Made by a program: the position numbers and the translations under genes. From Hemerocallis citrina (lineage: Eukaryota > Streptophyta > Magnoliopsida > Asparagales > Asphodelaceae): 64,000 nucleotides of DNA. Shown in pieces: positions 32,731-44,262 of this stretch. The DNA is taken from the NCBI GenBank assembly GCA_017893485.1, contig CM030363.1:87499730-87563729 (forward strand). Direction: 5' to 3'. The notes under the pieces are model-generated. The model was not told the DNA's origin. It did no database searches and was given only the letters and a program-made list of their open reading frames with translations. How positions within the stretch are numbered: position 1 is the stretch's first letter; the number at the start of each line of letters is the position of its first letter.

Positions 32731-35614
32731 TGTAACGCCCCGAATCCCAAATACACTGAATTCGAGATGTTCTACAGGATCTTTTCACTTTCTTTAGTAC
32801 AACTTTACAAGGAAATTTAAACTTTTTTTTTTACATCAGAGTTTACATCAACATTACATTTACATTGCACAGCGGAAGTAGAATTTACAACAATGAAACA
32901 ATTATACATCAACATTGAATGAATCCTTAAGCATTTGTTCCTCTTTGATCTTTAACATACCTGCATATAAGACTATGGGTACGTCAGTTTATTCAACCGA
33001 CGAACATTATACACGGCCATCCTCTCTATGCCGGAAATAGTATAACTCAATTTTTCATATTTAACAAACACAAACTTGTCACATTTCAAATACAAGGGCT
33101 ACCCTATTGATGTCGTGTTGTGATTGTGCACTTAGTCCTTAATGCATTATTTATATTACATGACACTAATGCGCACTTGTTCAGATTCTATGCATCCCAT
33201 ACTACATAGGTCCGAGGGCAAGCCCTTAATCGTCCTTCAACTTTATAGGGTTCAATCCCTCGTTATGATTTACTCTACTACTGTAACTACGGTAAGTATC
33301 CTAGATGTCTTCTGACCTACGAATTCATGCCTAGGCACTCTGGAGGGAATCCCATCGCTGACATGACTCATCATGCAGACATCCTGTGGTAATTCAGCTC
33401 TCACCGTAGACATAACACCACCCATAGTCTTCGAACATCCCACGAGCGTCACCACCGGGACGGTACTCTGGAGCTGCATCCTCACCCAGACTCATCATGG
33501 GAATTCCTGGGATACGCTCTCGCCGCTACCCAATGGCCCTCACTCATATTTTTCTCGTACTTTCATCACATCTCCACTATGTGCTAAATCCTTAGTTTTT
33601 ATTAGAATCATGAATAAAAATCAAAGCTCTAGAGTTAGCCTCTCCACTCAACCGAACTTATTCATTTATTCACATGACCAACCTTGGTCTTTCATTTCAA
33701 ATTCTCATTTCATTTCTTTCAATTGCCGGGGGAGACTTAGCTACTCTTTCATTTCAATTCAAATTCACAATTTCTAAAATCTGAGCATTTCCAACTCATG
33801 AGTTCACTTCATGATCTCAAAGATTTTCTTTTTTATGTCATAGCTTTCATATCCATTTAATTTTCATAATTCACAATAAATGATTTGCTTCATGTACATT
33901 CATGCAAGAACAATAGAGTTTACCAATATCCAGATTCACAATCTTTACCACAAACAAATCATACGATTTCAGATATACCAAAAAGCACTCTGGACAGTCG
34001 ACTTGGAACTCCACCAGTCGACTTATCCAGTCAAATACAGTTCATTAATAACACTCGGAAGAGTCGACTGCTGCACATGGCCAGTCGGCTGTTCCGCAGT
34101 TTCTACATTAAAATATCATACAGTTAACAGTCGACTGTTCCGCAAATCAGTCGTCTGTACTGTGTAGTTCAATTATACACTTATCATGTTCGGTACAGTC
34201 GACTGCTTCAAGCATTCGGTCGACTGAACAGGTTAAATTTCACTTTGAGGAATTATCTTTCCTTCTGTTCTTCATTACCCATATCACATTAAATTCGTGT
34301 CAACACAGCATGTAATTCTCATCATAACATCATTTCGATTTAGCGTAAATATCACATAGCTAATGTTTCTCTTCTCAAGAAATTACTAAGCATGCACTTT
34401 CATTTACTCGTCATTTACTTTCAGAGGTAAATGCTAATCTCAATTTAACATTCTAGACATCATATTAAAATACATCGTTTATAGAATTCTGAATTATTCA
34501 TATTCTATTTCAATAGACCAGTCGCCTGTTAACATTCCCAGTCGACTGTATATGTCATTTCCAGTTTCCCAATAATCAATCATTCATATTTTCTAGGTTG
34601 TGTATCACATGGAGGACATTGATCTAGCAATCGATCTATCACTTTAGTTGCATACATATACACAATAAACCTTTAGTCTTAATAAGGATTCTAACTTAGA
34701 ATCATGAAAAACATTCGCCTCGCACCAGTCGACTTGTCCCTTGGACAGTTGACTGCACAGACCATTTTCAATTCTTTCTACAATGTCATTTACCAATAGA
34801 GTCACATGAAATTCTCACCCATACATGAATCAATCAATAGTTCATTTTCCAATTAAATGTGTACTCTTATTAATCATTTTTCATGCATCATTATTCAATT
34901 CCATACATTTCCTAGTTAGAAATAAAGAAAATTGAACCCACCTTGTTGACGAAAGTAATTGAAATCCAGGAAACTCCTTAATGCAATGGACGCCTTCTTG
35001 CTCCTTACTTCACACCGAAACTCCAGAAGTGCTACTCGGCCTCCACAGAAAAAGCACACACAACTCTCTCACAATATACTCTCTTGCAATAGGATTTTAG
35101 TGTAAAAGAGATAGTGAATGAGAGGGGGTATTTATACACAAATTTGAGTGAGATGGAGGGCTAGGATGCGCTAGGGAGTTGTAGGATCAAGGGCTAGGAT
35201 GGACTAGGGGGTTGAAATAACTACCCACACTCTACTAAACTACCCATGACTTGATCCCACTTCTCCACAATCCGGCCAAGAAGTGTGTGCTTATGCACGT
35301 GTACATGGAGTGCACGTGTAAGCACAAGCCACACTAATAAAACTTGTACACTCATAACAAGTCTTATAAAAAAAGAGGGTGTTACACAAAACAAGTTGCA
35401 AAAAGAATTAAACCATGGGCTTAAATTAATTTGGGCCAAAATAAATATTTTAAAAGAAAAATAAGCAAACTAACATTGGGCTTTAGGAAAATGCTTTATA
35501 GAAAACAATACTCTTTATTCATCATGTTGAGAAATAATAGTCAACATACTACACATGCATACCATATGTAAAAATAAATAATCTTTCATATATTTGAAAA
35601 ATCAGGGTATTACA
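32731..35614 (-). mobile_element. S3: solo LTR (2884 bp) inside S2
   Basis: On the minus strand it begins TGTAATACCCTG and ends TTCGGGGCGTTACA, flanked by GACCC (32726-32730 and 35615-35619). The minus-strand TATA is GTATAAATACCCCCTCTC near 35130. It is the same family as S6, shown by shared blocks such as CGGCCATCCTCTCTAT and AATAAACTGACGTACC, but lies in opposite orientation. It also carries the paired CAGTCGACTG palindromes described separately. Confidence 0.9.
33995..34755. repeat. Six pairs of CAGTCGACTG palindromes in S3
   Basis: Twelve copies of the 10-bp palindrome CAGTCGACTG (0-1 mismatches, one with GAGTC start) form six pairs starting at 33995/34015, 34061/34082, 34128/34148, 34196/34217, 34519/34539 and 34726/34746. 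Start-to-start spacing within pairs is 20 or 21 bp, while spacing between pairs varies (46 to 302 bp). The spacers differ in sequence. S6, of the same family, lacks them. Confidence 0.9.
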
Positions 35615-37619
35615 GACCCCCGACCCTCCTAGCCCCTCACTCTCTCCCGTCTACACCTTTCCCGACCCTCTTCTTCCCTGGTTTCCCTTCGCCCCCATTC
35701 TGTCTCCTTCTCCGCTCTGTTTCGGCGCGCCGATCGACAGCAGCCGCGACAGCCAGCGACGCGAGTAACAGGCCGACGCCGCTAGCCGCCGTGACCCTCC
35801 CTTGGGTCTCCCGTCCAACTGCAAGCAGCGGAAGCAACGGCATTGCGCCATGCTCCGCCGTCGTCCCCGCAGGTGTTCTCCGGTCTCTCTCTCTTTGAGG
35901 TTGCACGTGCACGGGTCGCGCACGTGTTATCTAGGGTCGTATTTTGGCTCTTGGTTATTGGAGTTTTGCACGTGCACATAGTTCGCACGTGGGTTGCTTT
36001 GGTTCGTAATTTTTGTTCGTGGGTTTTTGTTCGTTGCCCGAAAATCCATTCCCGTTATTCTTATTTGGAGTCGTTCTCATCGTCGGTTAAGGCAAGTAAC
36101 TTGTACTCAATTCCTTTATATGATACAAGTCATAAATTCCGCTTGTAGTGTAGTTGGGTTCTAGAGATAACTCGTGTGTAATGTATTTTTGGTGATTATT
36201 TTCTATATAGTGCTATTGACCATAGTTGTCTCATGATACAAATTTGACATGAAACAACTTAGGTTTTGACCGTTCTTGATGTGATTATACTTGTGAGATG
36301 ATTATGAGAAATCATGTGGTTATTTGGATTCATGTGATATACTTGTTGTGGATATGCCATATACCCTATTTCATTATGTTTGGACACCTAGTAGACTCTA
36401 TAAAATGTTTGGTTATGTTTGGAACGAGTTTCGTATATTGTATGTTGATTTGTTGTTAAGAGAAAAATCTGTATTTTGTCGATGATCAGTTTTGATTGCT
36501 ATTTTAGACCATATTAAGGTCAGTATCTTAACTTCAGTATTAAACATGAATTTTAGAGAAATCCGTTTTCTTTCTAAACTCTCTACCCTTGATCAACTTT
36601 GTTTTCGTATGTGTGAGATATGATCGTTTTACTACAAAGGTGTATTTCATTTCCAGATTTCGTTTCTTGATGATTTCGGTGACTAAACTATTTTGATACT
36701 AGTGCTAAACATATTATTTTGCTCTGAAATTTTGTTCAGTATTTTTATATCTATTCAGGGACTACCCAGAATTTTGGTGGATTTTATTGATGAGTTTTAT
36801 ATATCCTTTCATGCTTGTTTATAAAAACTATACTTGCTGGATTTTGCTCGCTATTCTGTAAAGATTTGTATTTCACCCTAATTCCTTTTACTGGATGAAA
36901 AATATTTATAAAATATGAAAGTTAGCTTATTTTGTCTATTTTCATCTCCCTTTGGTGGATTTGGATTTTGTTTCACGGTTTGCGAGATATTACAGTTTTC
37001 GTACAACAGTGTTAGGAATTCCAGATTTGCCAAACTATCGTTTCTTGATGTTTTCTGATTTTTATTGACTGGACTAATCTTACTGGAAAATTATAAAACT
37101 TTATATTCTGATATTAGACATATAGGAGAATACCCCAGGTTTTTCCTGGATTTATTTGAGGTTTTTTGATGCTGTTTTCCTGACTTTGAATTTGATTTAC
37201 TGATTTCTGGCTAAACGTATTTTCTGGATTCAAATCAGTTTTGAGTTATGTTTTTGCGAAACACTATGTAACTTATTTATATTCGTTGGATTCGGTTGGG
37301 AGTCTTTTTTCTAGACCTTTCGACGGATTTAGATTTCATTATTTGTAACAACGGAAATCACTGTTTTACTGCAGTGTGGTCTTGCTGTCCTGAATTAGAA
37401 ATTTGGTCATTTTATTCTTTTGTGTGTTATCTTTTACCTATACCTGTTTATCTTGCAACTTGAATTTTTTACTTGTTTATACCATGTTATACTTGACTTG
37501 TTTCATGACACATACATGCTTGTTTGATATTAATAATAAAATAACCAAGTCGGGGTTTAAAGGGACAGATCTAATAGTGGATAATTCAGAAACGTGTACT
37601 CGGAAGAGGATCTATTAAT

Positions 37620-38230
37620 TCTATGTGATACTTGGCTTGATACTTGATACTTGGCTTGATACTTGTTACTTGAGACTTGATATTTCACTACTTGAGACTT
37701 GGCTTGATACTTGTTACTTGAGACTTGATATTTCACTACTTGAGACTTGGCTTGATACTTGTTACTTGAGACTTGATATTTCACTACTTGAGACTTGATA
37801 TTTCACTTGGCTTGATACTTGATACTTGAGGCTTGATACTTCACTCTTGAGGCTTGTTTACTTGATACTTGAGGCTTGATACTTGATTCTTGTGGCTTGT
37901 CCCTGAGTACACTGCCCTATATGGTTCACTATAAAATCTAAAATGAAATTGTATTGACTGTAGCAATCATGTGATAAAAGGATGGCACATGAAGTGCTAT
38001 CTAGATAGTAATAATACAAGACTTGAACATGAGACTTGATACATGACACTTGATACTTGATTACATGATACATGAGACTTGATGCTTGAACATAATACTT
38101 GACACTTGCTACTTGCTACTTGTACTTGACTACTTGACACTTGTTTACATGTTACTTGATTTTGTGACACTTGATTCTTGATACTTGATGCTTGTTTACA
38201 TGATACTTGTTCACTTGACACCTCACACAT
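37620..38230. repeat. ACTTGATAC-type repeats in S2 with a 48-bp higher-order unit
   Basis: Same texture as 8186-8625 in S1. Within it, a 48-bp unit beginning TTACTTGAGACTTGATATTT is repeated three times at 37666, 37714 and 37762, which S1 lacks. So this array has expanded independently in S2. Confidence 0.85.
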
Positions 38231-39451
38231 GCCACTTGTATTTGTTCAACTTACCATGCTAGTTGTTATACTTTGCTATCATACCTATTACATATTATTT
38301 GCTAGTTTTCCATGTACTTGTATCCTGCATTACAAGTGGCCCATAACTTGCATTAACGGGTATGTGTTTTCTTTTTCTATCCCTGTAATTGTTAAATTGT
38401 AGATTTTGGAGAATAGGTTCCAGATGGTATTGGTGATATGAAGTATTAGCGCTGGATCTTGTTATTATTATTTCCTATTTCATGCTTGAACAATATTGTA
38501 TTCTGGTACTTGAATTTATTTTGTATTTGGGCAATGTGATCCGGGATTTTGACTTATTCAGATCATGATTATTTGAGATTAACATATTTGGTTTTATTCT
38601 TGTTGGTATTTTGGTTCATATGTGCATGTTCGTTGATTCTTTTTGCTTCCGACTCTGATTATTCTTGTGAAATGTTGTAGAGATTCTTAAACAGCTTATG
38701 GATGATGAAAATCATTCGCTGGGCTTAGTCACGTATCCGTATTCTGTATTCTCTTTTGGGAAGCAGGGCGTGATAGCGGCTTCGCGAAGTGGAGTCGGAT
38801 CTCCGTAGAGTGTAGTATGAGCTGAATCACTTGAGATCAACCCTAGTTCGTCGAGACATAGAGAGGAGACGATTGGAAGATAGGATTAACGAGATGACCC
38901 CCGAAGGCGATGACGTGGGCTCATCGGTAGCTGCCAACCTCATCTTGAAGCTTAAGCGCCTTCGTCACTCTCTATCTAAGGTGACAGCGAAGAGAGACGA
39001 TTTGAAGAAGGTAACCTTCAATAAGAGCATGGAGGTTGCTCACCTTCGACAAACAATCACCGATGGTTCTCATGGTACAGGCTCGATGCGACTACCTCGT
39101 CTGAAGATAACTGTGAAGGATGACTCGCTTAAAGAGCGAATTGTCGAGCTCGAGGCGGAGGTCACTCATCTTCGACCACGATCTGAGGGGAGCACTGTCA
39201 GAACTACCTCTTACACTCGGAAGGAGTATAATAGGGGGATATCGTTACGCAAGCTCGCGCTTCGCTCGTCGCCCATACATCGAGACCCTGGAGACGCGCA
39301 AAGTGGTGTGGCCACTTCATCGAGCGAAGCATTTGTTGGGGCCACCGTTAGATCGGGTGCGGACGATGCTTCACGGCTTGCCGGCCTAGGGATGTCTGTC
39401 GAGGTAGGGCATCAGCAGTACAACATTCGTCGCCCCCTGTGTGTCTTTTAA

Positions 39452-40272
39452 CCGAAGTATCCCCGCCCCTAAGAGGTGCTGAAGTAGCTTTCTATAATCT
39501 TGTAATCTTGGTCTCACAAGTTTTGTATCTCGATGTGAAGTTGAGTTGGTTGTCTGTAATTAAACTTGTCTTTCAAACTTTAATGAAATAACACTTGTTT
39601 TGTGAACTTGTGTTCTTTGCTAGCGTTTGTAGTTGTCAACAGTTGTAGGAGAAATTCCGAATGGTGGGACGCTTTATAATTACTCGTTCGTGAGTAGCAA
39701 AAGTTGCATCGAACCAAGTGTTGGACTCCAAACTTGTTTAGAGAATACCAACGGCTGTAGGAGCAATTCCGAATGGTGATCCGCTTCATACTCGCTTAGA
39801 AGCAAGTAGTTGAAGCAGAGTCGAACCAAGTGTTGGACTCCAAGTGCGTCGTTTAGAAAATTTCAACAGCTGTAGGAGCAATTCTGAATGGTGATCCGCT
39901 TCGTACTTGCTTAGAAGCAAGTAGTTGAAGCGGCATTGAACCAAGTGTTGGACCCCAAGCATGTCGTTCGAAGGATCTCAGCAGCTGTGGGAGCGATTTT
40001 GAATGGTGAACCACTTGGTACTCGCTTAAGAGCAAGTGTTTGAAGCTATGTCGAACCAAGTGTCGAACTCCAAGCGTGCCGTTTTAATGCAATTTTTTTT
40101 GTAAATAGAGTTATACTACCCAAAAATAGTGAACTTGCGAAGTAGAGTTAGGCTACTCAGAAATAGAGAACTTGCGAAGTAGAGATTGCTTTTATTGAAA
40201 ACAATTAGGCGGCCGCTTCTAAGTTGCGAGCCGCTTTTACACTTTGATAAAAATAAAATACAAGTAAGGACT
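39452..40272. repeat. ~115-bp tandem repeat between aORF2 and integrase of element B
   Basis: After a short aORF2 3' flank, GCTGTAGGAGCAATTCCGAATGG-like starts recur at about 39640, 39752, 39869 and 39984 (112-117 bp apart), each followed by CGAACCAAGTGTTGGACTCC. Four units end near 40080. The last 190 bp hold TTTTATTGAAAACAATTAGG, similar to the 3' flank motif of the antisense genes in C. Confidence 0.8.
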
Positions 40273-41400
40273 TTAGACATGTCTTATGGAGCGCTCTTGG
40301 GGGAAGTTGCTTCGAGCAGTGTTTAGACACCCTCTTGGTACTTCATCAAGTGCTCTGCGTTCCATGTCCTCGGTATTCTCCTGCTCCCTGGGTCTTCGAG
40401 TTGATACGTGCCTGGGCGAATAACTCTGGAGACCCTGTACGGTCCTTCCCAGTTGGGTGCCAACTTGCTTTTTTTTGCTTGGATTGGAGATCGACAACTT
40501 TCTGAGCACTAGGTCTCCTTCTTTAAGGTTGGCTGACCGTACCCTCTTATTGTAAGACTGGGTGATCCTACGGCGGTAGGTCTCTTGTCGAATTGCAGCT
40601 CTCTCACGGACCTTATCTATGAGGTCTAGGTAGTTGCGAAGCTGATTCGCATTCTGTGCTTCACTGTAGGCTATCAATCGGGGTGAAGGTAGACCCACTT
40701 CTAAGCGGATGAGAGCTTCGGAACCATATGTGAGGTTGAAGGGGGACTCCCCCGTCGGAGTTCTTTTGGTGGTGCAATAGTTCCAAAGCACATTAGGGAG
40801 TTGTTCGACCCACAACCCCTTAGTGGATTTGTCAAGCCCCTTTTTCAGGCCAGAGAGGATTTGTCGATTTGCGTTCTCCACTTGGCCATTGGACTGAGGG
40901 TGAGCTATCGAGGAGAATTGCTGCTAAATGTTGAGGTCGGCGCAAAAGTTGCGAAAGGTCGCTCCCGCAAATTGAGTCCCGTAGTCGGTTACGAGGATGC
41001 GAGATACCCCGAACAGGAAAACAATGTTCTTCGAAAAGAAGTTCTGGACCTTGTGCTCGGTGATCGTCGAAAGAAGTTTAGCCTCGATCCATTTTGAGAA
41101 GTAGTCTATTGCTACAACTAAGAACTTCGCTAGCCCGACTTTGGAGGAAAGGGTCCGAGCAAATCTATCCCCCACATTGCGAAGGGGATTGGACTCGCCA
41201 AGGAGGTGAGTTGTGCTTGGGGCAGGGAACGGATTGGGGCAAACTTCTGGTAGGAGTCGCACTGGCGAACGTACTCCTCGGAGTCACTCAGTAGTGTGGG
41301 CCAGAAGTAGCCGAAGTTCAAGAGTTTTCGGGCAATGGATCTCACTCCTAAGAGCGCACCACATAGACCGTCATAGGCCTCCTTTAGGGCATAGAGCGCT
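40273..41400 (-). pseudogene. Integrase of element B
   Basis: Ty3/gypsy integrase, which inserts the cDNA into the chromosome. Minus-strand order: zinc-binding region YVRQCDSYQKFAP (41345-41130), then SPIPFAMWGIDLLGPFP and the catalytic core with Asp in VAIDYFSKWIEA, Asp in LVTDYGTQFAG and Glu in HPQSNGQVENANR. The C-terminal part ends ENTEDMERRALDEVPRGC...RHV (40273). D, D and E are all present. A stop after FCADLNI (near 40924) and a frame change in the zinc region break the frame. The C-terminus is close to the usual length. Confidence 0.85.
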
Positions 41401-41572
41401 TCCTCTGGGGAGAGGCACCTCTGATAGGGTCAACCGTCGATCTGGTTGTAAGAGCATTTATACATGACTCTGTCAAGGAGTGTGTACCGCTCGGCTCGTG
41501 TCCTGATCTTCCTTGCCTCTTTCGGGTCTTCAGGAGGACTCCGTCTCTGAGGCACTCGAGGAGGGACTTCAT

Positions 41573-42090
41573 CTAGTTCTCCCCAAGTGTTAGGGGGTAG
41601 GCTTCCATTGGCTCCGGGATATCTTCATCAATACTTGGTCTGAGGAGGACCTCTATCAAGACGGTCCGTTCTAGACCTTGGAGGGACGAGGATGCAAGCT
41701 TAGAGAGAGCATCCGCCTGTGCATTTTCCTCTCGAGGAACCTGCTGGAGTTGAACATCTTCGAATAAGGCTAGAAGCTCCCTAACTTTTGCCAAGTACTT
41801 GGCCATATGCTCGTCCCTTCCCTCGATTCCCCTGACAATTGGTTGACGACCAATTGCGAATCACTGAAGACTTTGATCTTCTTGGCCCCAACTTTGCGAG
41901 CCATGCAGACCCCCGCTATGAGGGCCTCATACTCTGCTTCGTTGTTCGATACCGGAAAGTTCAAGTAGAGGGAGTATTGGAGGACGAAAGCATCTGGGCC
42001 GGTCAAGATAATGCCAGCCCCCTTCCGTCGGCACAAGAAGATCCATCCACATAAACGGTCTAGACCAAGGGGTCGGCAGATGACTCGCAA
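41573..42090 (-). pseudogene. Second RNase H (Tat-specific) of element B
   Basis: A second RNase H-like domain follows the normal one, as in Tat elements. Visible residues are LYVDGSS-like start, NNEAEYEALIAG (Glu), VFSDSQLVVNQLSG (Asp) and REENAQADALSKLASSS (Asp). The usual D-E-D-D pattern is therefore complete or nearly so. The domain lies in two frames (42090-41770 and 41806-41573), so one frameshift occurs near 41790. It is thought to help remove primer and template RNA. Confidence 0.8.
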
Positions 42091-42600
42091 GGGTCGGGGA
42101 TGGTGCTCTCCATAATGAAATCGGCCAGAGCTTGGGCCTTGATCGCTGTTCTTGGCTGGTAGCTGATGTCATGTTGGCTCAGCTCGATAGACCGCTTCAT
42201 CAGGCACCCGGAGGTCTCAGGCTTGTGGAGAACTTTCTTGAGCAGCTGGTCGGTAAGGACGACCACAAAATGAGATTGGAAGTAAGGGCAGAGCGTTCGG
42301 GCCGCCATCACCAAGGCAAGAGCCATCTTCTCCAACTTCAGGTAACGGAGTTCGGCATCCCGGAGGACCTTACTCACATAATATATGGGCCTCTGCATTC
42401 TATCCTCTTCTCTTACAAGGACCGCGCTGAGGGTTTGCTCCGAAGTGGCGAGATATAGGTAGAGGACCTCTCCAGGCGTTGGCTTGCTCAAGAGTGGGGG
42501 GTTAGCTAAGTATGCCTTGAGCTGGTCGAAGGACTTTTGTTGCTATTCCCCCCATTCGAAGCCTTTATCCCCCCTGAGAGCCTAGAAGAAGGGGAGGCAC
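42060..42600 (-). pseudogene. RNase H and connection domain of element B
   Basis: This domain degrades the RNA strand during reverse transcription. From about 42600: KKSFDQLKAYLANPPLLSKP, then GEVLYLYLATSEQTLSAVLV, RPIYYVSKVLRDAELRYLKLE, and LTDQLLKKVLHKPETSGCL. It follows RT directly and precedes the second RNase H. A stop near 42580 and one near 42535 interrupt the frame. Confidence 0.85.
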
Positions 42601-43718
42601 TTTTTTCCGAACTTGGAGAGGAACCGCCCAATTGCCTCGAGGTGCCCCGTAAGCCTCTGTACATCCTTGACGCTGGAGGGAGGAGTCATTTTGAGAATGG
42701 CCTGGATCTTCTCGGGGTTGGCCTCTATGCCCCTCTGGCTAACCATAAACCCCAAGAACTTGCCGGATGAGACTTCGAACGCACACTTGCTTGGGTTCAG
42801 CCTCATATTGTGCCTCCTGAGCACCTTAAAGACTTCTTGGAGACCGAGGACATGTTCCTGCCCTCGGGTGCTCTTGACCAACATGTCGTCTACGTAGACT
42901 TCCATGTTTTGGCCAATCTGATCTCAAAAGACCCTGTTCACGAGGCACTGATAAGTAGCTCCTGCGTTCTTCAAGCCAAACGGTATAACCCTGTAGCAAT
43001 ACAGGCCTTGATCCGTCACGAAGGAGGTCTTCGGGATTTCGGGAGGGAACATCTGAATCTGGTTGTACCCTGAGAAAGCATCCATGAAACTGAGGAGCTC
43101 ATACCCGGAGGTCGCATCGATCAGGGCGTCGATGCTTGGAAGGGGAAAAGGGTCCTTTGGGCACGCCTTATTGAGATCGGTGAAGTCGATGCATATCCAC
43201 CAGCTCCCGTTGGCTTTTTTGACCATCACCACCTTGGATAGCCACTCTGGATAGTTCACCTCCTGGATGAATCGAGCATTGAGGAGCTTTTCTACTTCTT
43301 CTTTGATCGTCTGTTGACGCTCGAGAATGAACTTGCATCGCTTCCGCTGAACGGGCTTGATACCCGGGGCAACGCTGAGTTGGTGCATTAGGAGCTCCTC
43401 GGAGATCCCAGGCATGTCGGCCACGGTCCAGGCGAAGAAATCGCGGTTCTCCCTTATGCACTGGGAGATGTCTTGTTTGATGGAGGGGGAGAGTGCCTTG
43501 CTGACCCGGAATGTCTTGGTGGCATCTCCCTCTGAGAAGGGCACTTCTTCTAGTTCATCCACCGGTTCAGAGATGGTCTGGCTACTCTCCGGTGGGAGCT
43601 CTAGGGCTTCTAGGGAGAGGACCGGGCCTCTCATTGAGGTTATATAGCACTTACGTGCAGCCTCCTGACTCCCTCTCACTTCTCCTACCCCTACGGGGGT
43701 GAGGAACTTCATCTTCAT
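42582..43718 (-). pseudogene. Reverse transcriptase of element B
   Basis: Ty3/gypsy RT. Segment 43718-42924 has LLMHQLSVAPGIKPVQRKR, FIQEVNYPEWLSKVVMVKK, CIDFTDLNKACPKD, FMDAFSGYNQIQM and FGLKNAGATYQCLVN. After a stop (near 42924) the second segment (42905-42582) carries the catalytic YVDD in MEVYVDDMLVKS and KCAFEVSSGKFLGFMVS. Key aspartates (FMDAF and YVDD) are present. Conserved WRMCVDFT is WWICIDFT here. One or two stops make it non-functional as read. Confidence 0.88.
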
Positions 43719-43789
43719 GTGGTAAGCCGAAGGGATGGCTTGGAGAGCAACAAGGCCTGGTCAACCCAGGATCACGTTGTAGGCGGCCT

Positions 43790-44101
43790 TCATTCCACCA
43801 CCATGAAGTTCATTGGCTCCGTGCGAGTGATCAGGGCTTTGCCAGTGGTAACGTCGAGAGTTATAACTCCCTCGATCGTCACCGGAACCCCAGTAAACCC
43901 ATGAAGGGTGTAGCCAGCCGGCTTGAGCCGGTCTCTTGATAGTTGGAGGCCTTTGAACGCCTCTAAGAAAAGGATGTTGACCGAACTTCCATTGTCCACC
44001 AGCACCCGATGAACGTCGAAGTTGGCCATTTTGAGGTTGATGACGAAGGCATCGCAGTGGGGCATGAGGACGCCTTCCAAGTCCCTATCGAAGAACGTCA
44101 T
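43790..44101 (-). pseudogene. Protease of element B
   Basis: The retroviral-type aspartic protease matures the Gag-Pol polyprotein. The active-site motif reads VLVDNGSSVNILF, with Asn-Gly in place of Thr-Gly as common in Tat elements. A preceding DLEGVLMPHCDAFVI and a following YTLHGFTGVPVTIEGV complete the fold. It lies in a separate frame from gag and RT; a frameshift and a stop separate it from RT at 43720-43790. Confidence 0.8.
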
Positions 44102-44262
44102 AGGGACTCCTAGGCCCTTAGGGGAGGATGACTCTGTACGGAGTTGACTTTCCTAACGAAGGCTTTTTGGGAGGAGTTAGAATCTCCCCCCATTGGGCCT
44201 CCGTGTATCAGGTGCAGGATGGCCTTTACTTCGGCCTCCAGAGTCTCCGCGTGTTGCTCTGT

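Larger units (their letters stand above)
32177..38775 (+). mobile_element. S2: solo LTR (3.71 kb without S3) inside element B
   Basis: Begins TGTAACCCATG and ends GCAGGGCGTGATA, flanked by GCGGC (32172-32176 and 38776-38780). It is homologous to S1 through most of its length: for example 36086 onward matches 6645 onward, and the terminal 400 bp match. It has no internal domain or ORF. S3 is inserted at 32731. It interrupts aORF2 of element B. Confidence 0.9.
32085..39451 (+). pseudogene. aORF2 of element B: antisense coiled-coil gene, split by S2
   Basis: A possible acceptor TTTTCAG precedes an open frame from about 32085 (EALQVAEVPHLKAGL...NQERL). It is cut by S2 at 32176 and resumes at 38781 in phase as REVESDLRRV, with a TAG, then LRSTLVRRDIERRRLEDRIN and onward to a stop at 39451. 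The protein is highly charged and heptad-rich, so probably a coiled coil. Later segments read LKERIVELEAEVTHLRP. I do not recognise the family. The homologous gene is at the left edge of the window in element A. It lies antisense to pol, next to aORF1. Confidence 0.65.

Noticed and set aside
42132..43705. Plus-strand ORFs of 60-108 aa across the pol region of B
   Set aside because: Shadow frames of the minus-strand RT and RNase H, which have recognisable motifs.
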